From contig NZ_CP060828.1 of NCBI RefSeq assembly GCF_014489635.1, positions 1,054,001 to 1,118,000 of the forward strand: DNA of 64,000 nt, written 5' to 3'. A model generated the notes under the pieces. It was not told where the DNA came from. It did no database searches and saw only the letters and a program-made list of their open reading frames with translations. The position numbers were made by a program, and so were the translations under genes. Shown one piece after another: positions 1 through 19,303 of the stretch (position 1 is the stretch's first letter; each line of letters begins with the position of its first letter). The DNA is from Streptomyces roseirectus. GTDB taxonomy: Bacteria; Actinomycetota; Actinomycetes; Streptomycetales; Streptomycetaceae.

Positions 1-49
1 CGTCGCGCGAGGGGGGCGGCTGTGCGCCGGCCCGGCTCGACGAGCGGAG

Positions 50-68
50 CAAGGTTAGCCTTACCTAA
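50..68. promoter_or_regulatory. Iron box (DmdR/IdeR-type), left edge
   Basis: The 19 bases match the actinobacterial iron-box consensus TTAGGTTAGGCTAACCTAA at about 15 positions, with both half-sites recognisable. It lies downstream of the MbtH gene, so it cannot serve that gene. It most likely controls a minus-strand gene whose start lies left of the window. Bases 1-122 otherwise contain no gene that I can support. A promoter role is inferred from family knowledge of DmdR1/IdeR sites. Confidence 0.6.
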
Positions 69-122
69 GACAACAGCCAAACGCGTCTCACGCGAACCCG
101 GCCCGGCCCGCGCCGACCCGCC

Positions 123-323
123 TCAGCCGGCCAGTGAACGCGGGCGCAGGTCCGTCCAGTTGGCCTCGACGTAGGCCAGGCAGGCGTCGCGGGTGTCCTC
201 GCCGAACGCCACCGTCCAGCCGCCGGGGACCTCCGCGAACGACGGCCACAGGGAGTGCTGGCCCTCGTCGTTCACCAGGACCAGGAAACGGCCTTCGGCG
301 TCGTCGAACGGGTTCGTGCTCAT
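123..323 (-). CDS. cchK: MbtH-like protein of the coelichelin cluster (CchK)
   Basis: This 66-residue protein is a full-length MbtH-family NRPS accessory factor. It carries the family signature: EGQHSLWP, then VPGGW, and a C-terminal WTDLRP segment with the conserved tryptophans. MbtH proteins bind adenylation domains and are needed for their solubility or activity, here presumably those of CchH. The ATG start is preceded by an AGGAGG ribosome site. It is divergent from cchJ and shares the iron-box promoter region at 354-372, so iron-repressed expression is expected. Confidence 0.93.
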   Translation of the reverse strand: MSTNPFDDAEGRFLVLVNDEGQHSLWPSFAEVPGGWTVAFGEDTRDACLAYVEANWTDLRPRSLAG

Positions 324-353
324 GTTCCGGCCTCCTGGAAACGGACGTCGACA

Positions 354-372
354 TTAGGTTAGGCTCGCCTAA
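354..372. promoter_or_regulatory. Iron box between cchK and cchJ
   Basis: This site matches TTAGGTTAGGCTAACCTAA at 17 of 19 positions, differing only at the two bases after the centre. It sits in the divergent intergenic region, 30 bp upstream of cchK and 85 bp upstream of cchJ. It probably binds the iron-dependent repressor (DmdR1 in Streptomyces) and controls both directions. Confidence 0.88.
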
Positions 373-457
373 TCGAGCTGAGCCTAGTCCGTCGCTTTCC
401 CGCCCACAACTCCCCACTCCCCGCTCTCAACTCCCCGCTCGCAAGGAGACATCTGCC

Positions 458-1537
458 GTGGCCGACAACGCCTTCACCGAGTACGGGCTGTACGGCGAGG
501 TCGGGAGCGACGCGTTCTGGGCGTCCGCCCAGGGTCCGAACTCCGTTCCCCTGAACGGGGGTTGGCGCACCCTCTTCCTGTGGCGCGGCGGCGCGGCGCG
601 GATCGAGTTCGAGAGCTGGCACGAGCCGGTCCCGCTGACCCGGTGGGGCGACACGGACTGCTGGTACGCCGAGGTCCCCATGCCCGAACGGCTGCGCGTG
701 ACCTACCAGTTCGTCGCCGGCGACGACGCGTACGCCGACCCCTTCAACCCCGTGGGCGCGGGCGGCGACCGGTCGATCGCGGCGACGCCGGACGCGCCTC
801 AGCAGCCGCACTGGCCCGCCGTCGGAGCGGACGCGGTGCTGCCGGTGCCGCGCGCCCGGGTGCGGTGGGCCAGCGAACGCCTCGGGGGGCGGCGCACCGT
901 GCGGCTCCATCCCGTGGGCGGGGGCGGGCCGTTGGTGCTGCTGCTCGACGGCGACGACTGGCTGTACCTCCACCCCGCCATGACCGCGTTCGACTCCGCG
1001 GTCGCCGCCGGCGAACTCCCGCCGGTCACCCTCGCGTTCCTGCCGGCCAAGGACCGCGCGGCCGAGTACACGTGCCGCCCCGAGCTGTGGGAGGCCGTCC
1101 GGGACGAACTCCTGCCGCTCGTCGCGGAGTCGGGGGTACCCGCGGACGCCTCTCGGCTCGTCGTCGTGGGACAGAGCCTCGGGGGCCTCAGCGCCCTGTA
1201 CGCGGCCCTGGAGTTCCCCGAATTGGTGTCCCGAGTGGCCTGCCAGTCGGGGTCGTTCTGGTGGACGCCGGAGGCCGTCGAGGCGGCGGATCCGCTGGGC
1301 GGGGTGCCCGGGGGCGCGCTGGCCTCCCGGCTGCGGGACGGGGCTCAACTGGGCGGGCTGCGCGTCGCGTTCGACGTCGGGGAGCACGAGCCGGAGATGC
1401 TGCCGCACTGCGAGGTGGTGGAGGAGCTGGTGCTGGGGGCCGGGGCGGAGGTCCGGGTGTCGCGGGCGGCCGCGGGGCACGATCGGGCGGGGTGGCGGGG
1501 GGCGTTGGTGCGGGATGTGGGGTGGCTCTTGAGGTGA
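458..1537 (+). CDS. cchJ: Siderophore esterase, Fes/IroE-like (CchJ)
   Basis: This 359-residue cytoplasmic alpha/beta hydrolase resembles enterochelin esterases. An N-terminal beta-sandwich region ends near YADPFNP. The hydrolase core follows, with LLDGDDWLY and the nucleophile elbow GQSLGG (Ser240); a C-terminal GHDRAGW supplies the likely histidine. The GTG start was chosen because AAGGAGA lies 8 bp upstream and because residues before it are not protein-like. In the coelichelin system this enzyme is proposed to hydrolyse the peptide from the synthetase or to act on the siderophore; CchH lacks its own thioesterase. Expression should follow the iron box at 354-372. Confidence 0.88.
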   Translation: MADNAFTEYGLYGEVGSDAFWASAQGPNSVPLNGGWRTLFLWRGGAARIEFESWHEPVPLTRWGDTDCWYAEVPMPERLRVTYQFVAGDDAYADPFNPVGAGGDRSIAATPDAPQQPHWPAVGADAVLPVPRARVRWASERLGGRRTVRLHPVGGGGPLVLLLDGDDWLYLHPAMTAFDSAVAAGELPPVTLAFLPAKDRAAEYTCRPELWEAVRDELLPLVAESGVPADASRLVVVGQSLGGLSALYAALEFPELVSRVACQSGSFWWTPEAVEAADPLGGVPGGALASRLRDGAQLGGLRVAFDVGEHEPEMLPHCEVVEELVLGAGAEVRVSRAAAGHDRAGWRGALVRDVGWLLR

Positions 1538-1561
1538 GGGGAGCACGGGAAACACACCCGC

Positions 1562-2488
1562 TCACCCCTCCCCCTCGGTCTGGCCGTCGTCTCGCGGCTC
1601 CCGAAGCGAGGTGAACGCGCCGGAAAGCTGCTCCAAGAGGGCCGCCACGCACGGGTGAGGATCATGCTCCGGCGTGAGCACATAGATCCCCCGAGTCGGA
1701 GGATCGACGAGGGCGACAGTGGTGACGTCAGCCCGCAGCGCCCGCGTCAGCACCCCCGGGATCAAAGCAATGGCATGCCCAGTGGCGACCAGCGCCAGCT
1801 TCCCCGGCAGATCGGCCGCCGTGAGGTCGATCCGGGCGACGACCCCGGCACGCCCGGCATGCCGGTTCAGCAGCGCCGCCGAACCCTCGTTGTCCTCGAC
1901 CCAGACCTCGTCCGCCAGTTCCGCCATCCGCACCGGCCCCCGCCCCGCCCGGGGATGGCCGACGGGCAGGACGACGACCATCTCGTCCAGCCCGAGGAAC
2001 CGGCGCCGCACCCGAGGATCGACGTTCAGCCCCGGCGGCGCGTCGGTGACGACGGCGACATCGAGATCGCCCGCGAGCACGCGGCCGTGCAACTGCGCGC
2101 TCAGCCCGGGAAGCAGGCTCCACCGGACCGGCCCGGCCTGCCCCAGCAGTCCCCGGACGGCCTCGGGGACGAGGCCCGCGGCGAGCGACGGCGTCGCTCC
2201 GACGGCCAGGGGCCGGTCCCACGCCCCGTCGCGCGCGTCCCGCACGGCGCGCACCGCGCGGTCGGCCTCGGCGAGCGTGGCCAGCGCGTGGCGCCGGAAC
2301 ACCTCGCCGGCCGGCGTCGGCCGCACCCCGCGCGCGTGGCGCTCGACCAGGGCCACGCCGAACTGCCGTTCCAGACCGGCGATCTGCCGGGAGACCGCCG
2401 ACTGTGTGTGATGCAGCTCGGCCGCCGCGGCGGACAGCGATCCGGCCCGGCACACGGTCACGAAAGTCCGCCACACGGTCAGGTCCAT
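1562..2488 (-). CDS. LysR-family transcriptional regulator inserted in the cch cluster
   Basis: This 308-residue protein has the LysR layout. An N-terminal winged helix-turn-helix (about residues 1-60, with AAAAELHHTQSAVSRQIAGL) is followed by a periplasmic-binding-like effector domain. The ATG at 2488 was chosen because it starts exactly at the usual LysR N-terminus (MDLTVWRTFVTV). It is divergent from the dehydrogenase fusion at 2572 and shares an 83-bp intergenic region with inverted repeats, the classic LysR-target arrangement. It has no iron box. It separates cchJ from cchI, so it looks like an insertion into the siderophore cluster rather than a part of it. Confidence 0.9.
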   Translation of the reverse strand: MDLTVWRTFVTVCRAGSLSAAAAELHHTQSAVSRQIAGLERQFGVALVERHARGVRPTPAGEVFRRHALATLAEADRAVRAVRDARDGAWDRPLAVGATPSLAAGLVPEAVRGLLGQAGPVRWSLLPGLSAQLHGRVLAGDLDVAVVTDAPPGLNVDPRVRRRFLGLDEMVVVLPVGHPRAGRGPVRMAELADEVWVEDNEGSAALLNRHAGRAGVVARIDLTAADLPGKLALVATGHAIALIPGVLTRALRADVTTVALVDPPTRGIYVLTPEHDPHPCVAALLEQLSGAFTSLREPRDDGQTEGEG

Positions 2489-2520
2489 GGCAGCAAGTAT
2501 GCGCGTCCCGCAGGGCCGGC

Positions 2521-2548
2521 ATGCGAGATCTGCGCTTGTCGCAAGCAT
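2521..2548. promoter_or_regulatory. Inverted repeats, probable LysR operator
   Basis: Two overlapping dyads lie in the divergent promoter. One is TGCGA-N12-TCGCA (2522-2543). The other is GCTTG-TCG-CAAGC (2534-2546). LysR regulators usually bind dyads of this kind next to a divergent target gene. The assignment to the regulator at 1562-2488 is inferred from position. Confidence 0.5.
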
Positions 2549-2571
2549 CGGGGTGCACCACTGTGGCGTGC

Positions 2572-3717
2572 ATGACCACACCGCACACGATCGCCGTCCT
2601 CGGTCTGGGCCGCATGGGCGGCGCCCTCGCGACCCGGCTGACCTCCCAAGGCCAGGACGTCGTCGGCTGGACGCGCTCAGGGCGCGCGCCGAGCACCGTC
2701 AGGAAGACCGGCGACCCGGCCGAGGCCGTGGCGCGGGCGGACCTCGTCGTGCTGGCGCTGTTCGACGGCCCGGCCTGCCGGCAGGTCCTCGACGGCGTCC
2801 GTGACGCGCTGCGGCCGGACACGATCGTGCTCAACACCAGCACCGTCTCCCCCGCCGAGGCGACGGCGTTCGCCCGGCAACTCGGCCCGTCCTACGTCCA
2901 CGCGCCCCTCCTCGGCTCGGTGCCGGCCGCCACCGCCGGCGCCCTGCAGATCCTCGCCGCGGCGGACCGCCACACCCTGGACCGGGTCCGCCCCGTCCTG
3001 GAGACCCTGGGCACCGTCCGGCACGTGGACGACGCCGGCACCGCCGCCGCGCTGAAGCTGATCGCCAACAGCGGCCTCGCCGGGGCCGTCCTCGCGCTGC
3101 GCGACACCCTGCGGCAGGCCGACGCCCTCGCCCTGCCCCGCGCCCAGACCCTGGACGTCCTCGAACTCGGCCAGCTCGGCGGGCTCGTGGCCCGCAAGCG
3201 CCCCTTCCTCGTGGGCGAACCTCCCACGGCCGAGTTCACCGTCGCCGCGCTGGCCAAGGACCTGGCGCTGCTGGCAGACGCGTCGGGCACCCCGCTGCGC
3301 AGCGCGGCCGGCCTGTCCGGCACCGCCCCCGAGGCCGACTTCGCCTCCGCCGCCACGGCCCCCGCCCCGGACGCCGCCGTCCTCGAACCCCTCCGCGCCT
3401 ACGTCCGGGGCCACGCCACCGGCGACCCCGCCCACTTCCGCGACGCGTTCCTGCCCACCGCCCACATCGAAGGCGTCCGCGACGGCACCTTCGTCTCCTG
3501 GCGCCTGGACGACTACTGCGCCCTCTTCCCGGGCCACCCGGCACCGGACGAGCCGGCCCGCACCCGCCGCGTCGACAGCCTCGACGTCCACGGCACCGTC
3601 GCGACCGCCACGATGACGCTCGTCCACGGGCCGGACACGTTCACCGACCTGTTCCTACTGGTCCGCACCGACGACGGCTGGCGCATCGCCAACAAGGCGT
3701 ACCACCGCCATGCTTGA
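2572..3717 (+). CDS. NAD(P)-dependent beta-hydroxyacid dehydrogenase fused to an NTF2/lumazine-binding-like domain
   Basis: Residues 1 to about 285 form a 3-hydroxyisobutyrate-dehydrogenase-like enzyme. A Rossmann motif GLGRMGG lies near the N-terminus, NTSTVSP follows the cofactor domain, and KLIANSG carries the conserved lysine. Residues from about 290 to 381 form a second domain resembling the SnoaL/NTF2-like putative lumazine-binding family (AHIEGVRDGTF, then DGWRIANKAYH at the end). A 381-residue fusion is longer than the usual 290-residue dehydrogenase. The substrate cannot be read from the sequence. The LysR gene is divergent and probably controls it. The protein has no obvious role in siderophore chemistry. 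Confidence 0.82.
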   Translation: MTTPHTIAVLGLGRMGGALATRLTSQGQDVVGWTRSGRAPSTVRKTGDPAEAVARADLVVLALFDGPACRQVLDGVRDALRPDTIVLNTSTVSPAEATAFARQLGPSYVHAPLLGSVPAATAGALQILAAADRHTLDRVRPVLETLGTVRHVDDAGTAAALKLIANSGLAGAVLALRDTLRQADALALPRAQTLDVLELGQLGGLVARKRPFLVGEPPTAEFTVAALAKDLALLADASGTPLRSAAGLSGTAPEADFASAATAPAPDAAVLEPLRAYVRGHATGDPAHFRDAFLPTAHIEGVRDGTFVSWRLDDYCALFPGHPAPDEPARTRRVDSLDVHGTVATATMTLVHGPDTFTDLFLLVRTDDGWRIANKAYHRHA

Positions 3718-3741
3718 GCCGACCCACACCTGAGCCGGCCC

Positions 3742-5428
3742 TCACCGTGCCACGGCCGCGCAGTACTCCTCGTCCGTGGCCAGCAGGTTGCGGTGCGTGT
3801 CCTCCGCCGTGACGGCCCCGTCGTCCAGGACCAGTACCCGGTCGGCCGCGTCCAGCAGCGCGGGGCTGCTGGTGATGACCAACGTCGTGCGCCCCCGGCG
3901 GAGTTCGGCGACCCGGCGGGCGATCAGCTGTTCGGTCACCGCGTCCACGGCGGTCGTCGGGTCGTGGAGGACGAGGACGTCCGTGTCGGCGGCCAACGCG
4001 CGGGCCAGGGACAGGCGTTGGCGCTGGCCGCCGGAGAGGTTGGCGCCCCGGTCGCGGACGGGGTAGTCCAGGCCCTCGCGGTGCAGGGCGACGACGTCGG
4101 TCAGGAGGGACGCCTCCACGGCCGCGTCGACGGTCGAACTCGTCCCGGAGGGATCGATGTTGGAGCGCAGCGTGCCGGCGAAGATCTCGCCGTCGTAGGG
4201 GTTCACGAGAATCTGGGAGCGGACCCCTACGACGGAGAGGGAGTCGAGCGCGGAGCCGTCCACGCGGATCTCCCCCTCGTACGCGGACGGCGGCACGCGC
4301 ACGGCGAGGAGGGCGGCCAAGTCGGCGGCGGCGCGGGGCTGGTAGGGGGCGACGGCGACGAACTCACCTGCTTTGACCTGGAACTTGAGGTCGCGCAGGG
4401 CGCCGTAACGGACGCAGTCGATCTCCAGGTCGCCGCCCGGCGAGGGGGTTTCGGTGCCTGCTGTCATCAGCGGCGGCGCGGCGAGGACGAGGGACATCCG
4501 GGCGGCGGAGGCCCGCGCGATCATCACGTACTTCGGCATCTCGGAGAACAGTTTCAGCGGCTCCATGATGAACTGCGCGAGCCCGACGGCCATCACCAGC
4601 TCACCGATGCTGATGCGCCCCTCGAAGGCGAGCCACCCGGCGGTGAGGGTGACGGCCGCCGCGAGAACGGCGTTGAGGGCGAGGGCCGTTCCGGCGTAGA
4701 CGCCGTTCACGCGGGCGACGGTCACCGCCTGCTGGCGGGCCTCGGCGCTGACCTCGCGGTAGGAGCCGAACGCGGCGTGGTTGCCGCCGAAGCCGTGCAG
4801 CGGACGCAGGCCGGTGATGAGGTCGGCGACCTTCGCCCCGGCCCGCGCGACCCGCGCCTGCTGCTCCTGCGTGCTGGACCCGATCCGCTTGGACATGACG
4901 CTCAGCACACTGAGGATCGCGGCGGACCCGGCGATGACGAGCAGCCCGAGCCTCAGGTCCGCGAGCCCGAGGGCGACGGCGGCGACGAGGAGGGAGACGA
5001 GGGAGCTGATGAGGAGGGGGACGACCTCGATGATGTCGGCGGTCTGGTCGGCGTCCTCGGTCGCGATGGTGAGGATCTCACCGGACTTGAGGTCGACGTC
5101 GCGGGCGACGGGCTGGAGCCCGCGACCTGCGACCTCGACGCGCCAGCGGTGCGCCTCGGTCGTGTTGGCCTTCTGCAGGATCCGCATGCCGAACCGCCAC
5201 GACAGCGACACGGTCGTGATGATGACGGCCAACGCCCCGATGGACAGGGCGAGTCGGCCGAGGCTCCGGTCCTGCATCGTGTGTTCCACGATGAGGCCGA
5301 GCGCGATGGGGAAGGCGGTCTCCCCGGCCTGGTAGAGGCCCATGAGGAGGGTGCCGGCGGCCATCGCGCCCACGTTGCGGCGCAGCGCGGTGCGCAGGAT
5401 GTCGGCCCCGGGTCGGGGCTTCACGGTC

Positions 5429-5442
<14 letters not shown>
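3742..5442 (-). CDS. cchI: ABC exporter half-transporter with degenerate ATPase site (CchI)
   Basis: This 566-residue protein has an N-terminal six-helix ABC exporter membrane domain (about 20-310) and a C-terminal nucleotide-binding domain. The Walker A loop is lost (APYQPRAA near residue 364). The Walker B aspartate and catalytic glutamate read H-D in LVLHDPTT (about 492), and the H-loop histidine is serine (VITSSP). The signature LSGGQRQR (about 467) is perfect. It is therefore the non-catalytic half of a heterodimer, with CchG as partner, probably exporting coelichelin. The ATG at 5442 overlaps the cchH stop by 14 bp, so coupling is likely; an in-frame TTG at 5457 is the alternative. Confidence 0.88.
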
Positions 5443-16240
<10,798 letters not shown>

Positions 16241-16299
16241 CGAAGACTCCGCGTCCCTTTCAAGTGATGAACGTCGGCTTCACGGTGGGGGGTTGGGCC

Positions 16300-16335
16300 C
16301 TGAAAGATTCAGCTGCCGGGAAAGCTTCAGCTGCC
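16300..16335. repeat. 18-bp tandem duplication across the cchG stop codon
   Basis: Two adjacent 18-base units (16300-16317 and 16318-16335) are identical at 15 of 18 positions. Each contains TTCAGCTGCC. On the minus strand each unit carries the Gly-Ser-stop end of cchG, so the stop context is repeated just downstream of the true stop. This looks like a small replication-slippage event in the cchG-cchH spacer. Confidence 0.75.
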
Positions 16336-18120
16336 TTCTCGCCACGCTCGCCACAGGCGTGCGTATCGCCCGCCCAGCGCCACGAGTTCGTCATGCGTGC
16401 CCTGTTCGACGACCTGCCCGGCGTCCAGGACCGCGATCCGGTCCGCCGACATCGCCTGCGTCAGCCGGTGCGCCACGAACAACGTCGTCCGCCCGGCGCA
16501 CGCCGCCAGCACAGCCCGCTCAAGCTCAGCGGCCCCCTCACTGCCCGCCTCAGCCGTGGACTCGTCCAGCACGACGACCGGCGTACGGGCCAACACCAGC
16601 CGCGCGAGGGCGAGTTGCGCGACCTTGGTGACGTCGAGCCGTTCGCCGCCTTCGCCGACCGGCGTGGAAAGCCCGTCGGGGAGGGCGGACGCCCACTCCC
16701 ACGCCCCCACCGTCCGCAGCGCGTCGGCGAGTTCGGCGTCGGACGCGGTGGGCGCGGCGAGCCGGAGGTCGTCGGAGAGGGGCCCGGAGAAGACGTGGCT
16801 CTCCTGGGTGAGGATGCTCACCAGCGCTCGGGCCCCCGCCTCGTCGAGCGAGGCGAGGTCGGTCCCGCCGATCCGCACGGACCCGGCGTCGGGCCGTCCG
16901 ATCCCGGCGATGAGCGCGGCCAGCGTCGTCTTCCCGGCCCCGGTCGCCCCGACGAGCGCGAGCGACCCCCCGGCGGGGATGGTGAGGTCGACGTCCCGCA
17001 GGACGGGCTGTTCGGTGCCGGGGTAGCTGAAGGTCAGCCCCTCGACGCGCACCCCGTGGGAGCCGCCGGCGCCGGGTGCCGCGTCCCCGACGAGCCGCCC
17101 TTCGCTGCCCTCCCCGATCACGCCGACGAGCCGGGTGAGGCTGGCGCCGGACTTCTGGGCCTCGTCGAAGGTGAACATGATCGCGCCGAGCGGCGTGAAC
17201 AGGCGGTGGAAGAGCAGGGGTGCGGCGGAGACCTGGCCGAGGGTGGCGGCGTCGTTCTCCAGGAGGGCGTAGCCGACGAGCAGGATCAGGGTGAGCCCGA
17301 TGAACTCGGCGCGGTTCTCACGTCCGACGAACCGTCCGAAGAACCGGAAGACCTCGATGCCGTAGTTCCGCACCCGCCAGGACTCGGCGTCGACCTTCTC
17401 GCGGAAGGTGTCTTCGAGCCGGTAGGCGCGGACGGTGTCGATGCCGTCGAGTCCGCTGATGAGGGCCTGCGCGCGGTCGGCCTGCGCGGCGCGCTGTTTG
17501 CGGTAGAGGGGCGCCGAGCGCGGCAGGTACCAGCGCAGCGCGAACGCGTACGCGGGCAGCGCGCCGGCGCCGGCGAGGCCGAGGCGCCAGTCGAGGCCGA
17601 ACATGCCGGCGGTGGCGATGGTGACGAGGACGCCGGCGGAGAAGACGGTGGGGATGGCGGTGCGGATGCCCCGGGAGATGACGGCGACGTCGTCGCCGAC
17701 CCGGGACAGGACGTCGCCGCGGCCGACCTGTTCGACGCGGGCGCTCGGCATGCCGAGGACCGCGCGGACGGCGCCCTCGCGGAGTTTCGCGAGGAGGTCG
17801 GCGCCGAGGCGGCCGATGAGGTAGGTGGAGGCGGCGGTGGCCACCGCGCCGAGGAGGGCGGCGGCCACCATGGCGATGCCGGTGCTGACGAGGACGGAGC
17901 GGCCCTCGCCCCCGACGATCCCGTCGACCACACGGCCGAGCAGGAGCACCGGGAGGACTTGGAGGGCGGCCCCGGCCACCGTGGTGAGCACGGTGGCCGC
18001 GGTCAGTCCGGGGACCTCACGGCAGTGCGCGACGACCCAGCGGGTGGCCTCGCGGCCGGTCGCCGTGCGCAGCACCGCCGGGGCGGGGCGCGTGGCGGTG
18101 CTCACGCCGGCGTCGGGCAT
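16327..18120 (-). CDS. cchG: ABC exporter half-transporter with intact Walker motifs (CchG)
   Basis: This 597-residue membrane-ATPase fusion has six predicted helices in about residues 30-310 and a C-terminal ATPase domain. Walker A (GATGAGKTT, near 392), the Q-loop (TQES), Walker B with catalytic glutamate (VVVLDEST, near 518) and the H-loop (VAHRL) are intact. The ABC signature is not: LSGGQ reads LDVTK (near 495). It pairs logically with CchI, which has the opposite defects. Its ATG overlaps the cchF stop by one base (TAATG), and cchH follows. The likely role is export of coelichelin. Confidence 0.88.
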   Translation of the reverse strand: MPDAGVSTATRPAPAVLRTATGREATRWVVAHCREVPGLTAATVLTTVAGAALQVLPVLLLGRVVDGIVGGEGRSVLVSTGIAMVAAALLGAVATAASTYLIGRLGADLLAKLREGAVRAVLGMPSARVEQVGRGDVLSRVGDDVAVISRGIRTAIPTVFSAGVLVTIATAGMFGLDWRLGLAGAGALPAYAFALRWYLPRSAPLYRKQRAAQADRAQALISGLDGIDTVRAYRLEDTFREKVDAESWRVRNYGIEVFRFFGRFVGRENRAEFIGLTLILLVGYALLENDAATLGQVSAAPLLFHRLFTPLGAIMFTFDEAQKSGASLTRLVGVIGEGSEGRLVGDAAPGAGGSHGVRVEGLTFSYPGTEQPVLRDVDLTIPAGGSLALVGATGAGKTTLAALIAGIGRPDAGSVRIGGTDLASLDEAGARALVSILTQESHVFSGPLSDDLRLAAPTASDAELADALRTVGAWEWASALPDGLSTPVGEGGERLDVTKVAQLALARLVLARTPVVVLDESTAEAGSEGAAELERAVLAACAGRTTLFVAHRLTQAMSADRIAVLDAGQVVEQGTHDELVALGGRYARLWRAWREGS

Positions 18121-19184
18121 TACTGGCTGACCGCCTTGACGAGTTCGTCGATCGCGTACGGCATCGAGGCGAGGGTGGCCTGCGAGGTGGCGGCGCCGAT
18201 GGCCGGGCCCTCGCTGTCGAGGAGGTAGGTGACCTTGTTCTTCTTCACCGCGTCGAGGTTGCTGAAGAGTTGGAACTTCTTCAGGGCGTCGGTGTCGGCC
18301 TTGTCGTTGATGACGATGACGCGGTCGACGTTCACGAGGTCGACGCGCTCGGGGGAGAGCGCGGTGGAGAAGCTGCCGCCGGCGATCTTGTCGATCTCGG
18401 TCTGGTACTTGAAGCCCATGCCGGTCAGGAGCTGGCCGCGGACGTCGGTGGAGGTGAAGGGGTTGATGGCGTCCTTGTACCAGGACAGCGCGACGGCGGT
18501 CTGGTTCGCGAACTCGGGGTGGGCCTTCTTGGCGGCGGCGAGCTGGTCCTGGACGCCCTGGATCATCCGGGCGCCTTCCTTCTCCTTGCCGAGGGCCTTG
18601 GAGATCTGGAGGGCGTTGTCCTGCCAGGGGGCGCTGAAGGGTTCCTTCTCGGTCTTGGTGCGGCCGACCGTGGGCGCGATCTGGGAGAGCTTGTCGTAGC
18701 CGGCCTTGTCGATCTCGGAGTACACCGCGATGATCAGGTCCGGCCGCAGGGCGGCGATCTTCTCGTAATTGGGCCCTGAGTCACCGTTGTTCATGATGAC
18801 CTCGGGCTTGGTGGCGCCCCACTTGTCCTTGACCCAGGGCCACTGGGTGTTGATGTCGGGGGACTTGCCGGCCGGGTTCGGGTACTGGTCGACCATGCCG
18901 ACGGGCTTGGTGCCGAGCGCGAGGACGGTCTGGTCGTCGGTGTAGCCGACGGTGACGACGCGTTCGGGGGCCTTCTTGATGGTCGTCGAGCCGAAGAAGT
19001 GGTCGACGGTGACGGGGAAGGCGCCGGAGGCGGCGGCGCTGGGCGAGGTCTCGGTGCTCGCGTTGTCCGAGTCCGAGTCGCCGGATCCGCAGCCCGCGAG
19101 AAGGCCGACGCCGAGCGTCGCGGTGGCCAGGGTGGCCGCCAGCCGGCGCCAGGGCGTCTTGAGCGTCGTTCTGTGGAGGAGCAT
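18120..19184 (-). CDS. cchF: Ferric-siderophore binding lipoprotein (CchF)
   Basis: This 354-residue protein is a FepB/FhuD-type substrate-binding protein for ferric coelichelin import. It begins with a positively charged lipoprotein signal peptide and a lipobox ending LLAGC, with Cys32 as the lipid anchor. The periplasmic-binding fold follows, with VVTVGYTDDQTVLALG near the N-terminus and the ligand-binding second lobe. The ATG at 19184 is preceded by AAGGGA; an upstream in-frame start would lengthen the charged leader unreasonably. It leads the cchF-G-H-I transcript, which has an iron box at 19263-19281. Confidence 0.93.
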   Translation of the reverse strand: MLLHRTTLKTPWRRLAATLATATLGVGLLAGCGSGDSDSDNASTETSPSAAASGAFPVTVDHFFGSTTIKKAPERVVTVGYTDDQTVLALGTKPVGMVDQYPNPAGKSPDINTQWPWVKDKWGATKPEVIMNNGDSGPNYEKIAALRPDLIIAVYSEIDKAGYDKLSQIAPTVGRTKTEKEPFSAPWQDNALQISKALGKEKEGARMIQGVQDQLAAAKKAHPEFANQTAVALSWYKDAINPFTSTDVRGQLLTGMGFKYQTEIDKIAGGSFSTALSPERVDLVNVDRVIVINDKADTDALKKFQLFSNLDAVKKNKVTYLLDSEGPAIGAATSQATLASMPYAIDELVKAVSQ

Positions 19185-19262
19185 CCCGCAATCCCTTGCC
19201 TTCTCATTGTCCCGCGTGTGCGGCGCCTCGTTCAAAGGGCAGGCAAACCCTACCCAGAAAAC

Positions 19263-19281
19263 TGAGGTTAGCCTAGCCTAA
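19263..19281. promoter_or_regulatory. Iron box upstream of cchF
   Basis: Read on the minus strand, the site matches TTAGGTTAGGCTAACCTAA at 17 of 19 positions. It lies 79 bp upstream of the cchF start and should give iron-repressed transcription of cchF-G-H-I. Confidence 0.85.
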
Positions 19282-19303
19282 CCATCACAATCTCCGTGAG
19301 CGG

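Noticed and set aside
359..1555. Minus-strand frame opposite cchJ
   Set aside because: Composition is a mirror of the esterase gene and the start lies in no promoter context; the esterase has motifs and a ribosome site.
2404..2571. N-terminal extension of the dehydrogenase fusion
   Set aside because: The extra residues lie opposite the LysR helix-turn-helix and before the operator; the Rossmann motif starts right after the ATG at 2572.
1655..2575. Plus-strand frame opposite the LysR gene
   Set aside because: Arginine/proline-rich shadow of the LysR coding sequence with no domain.
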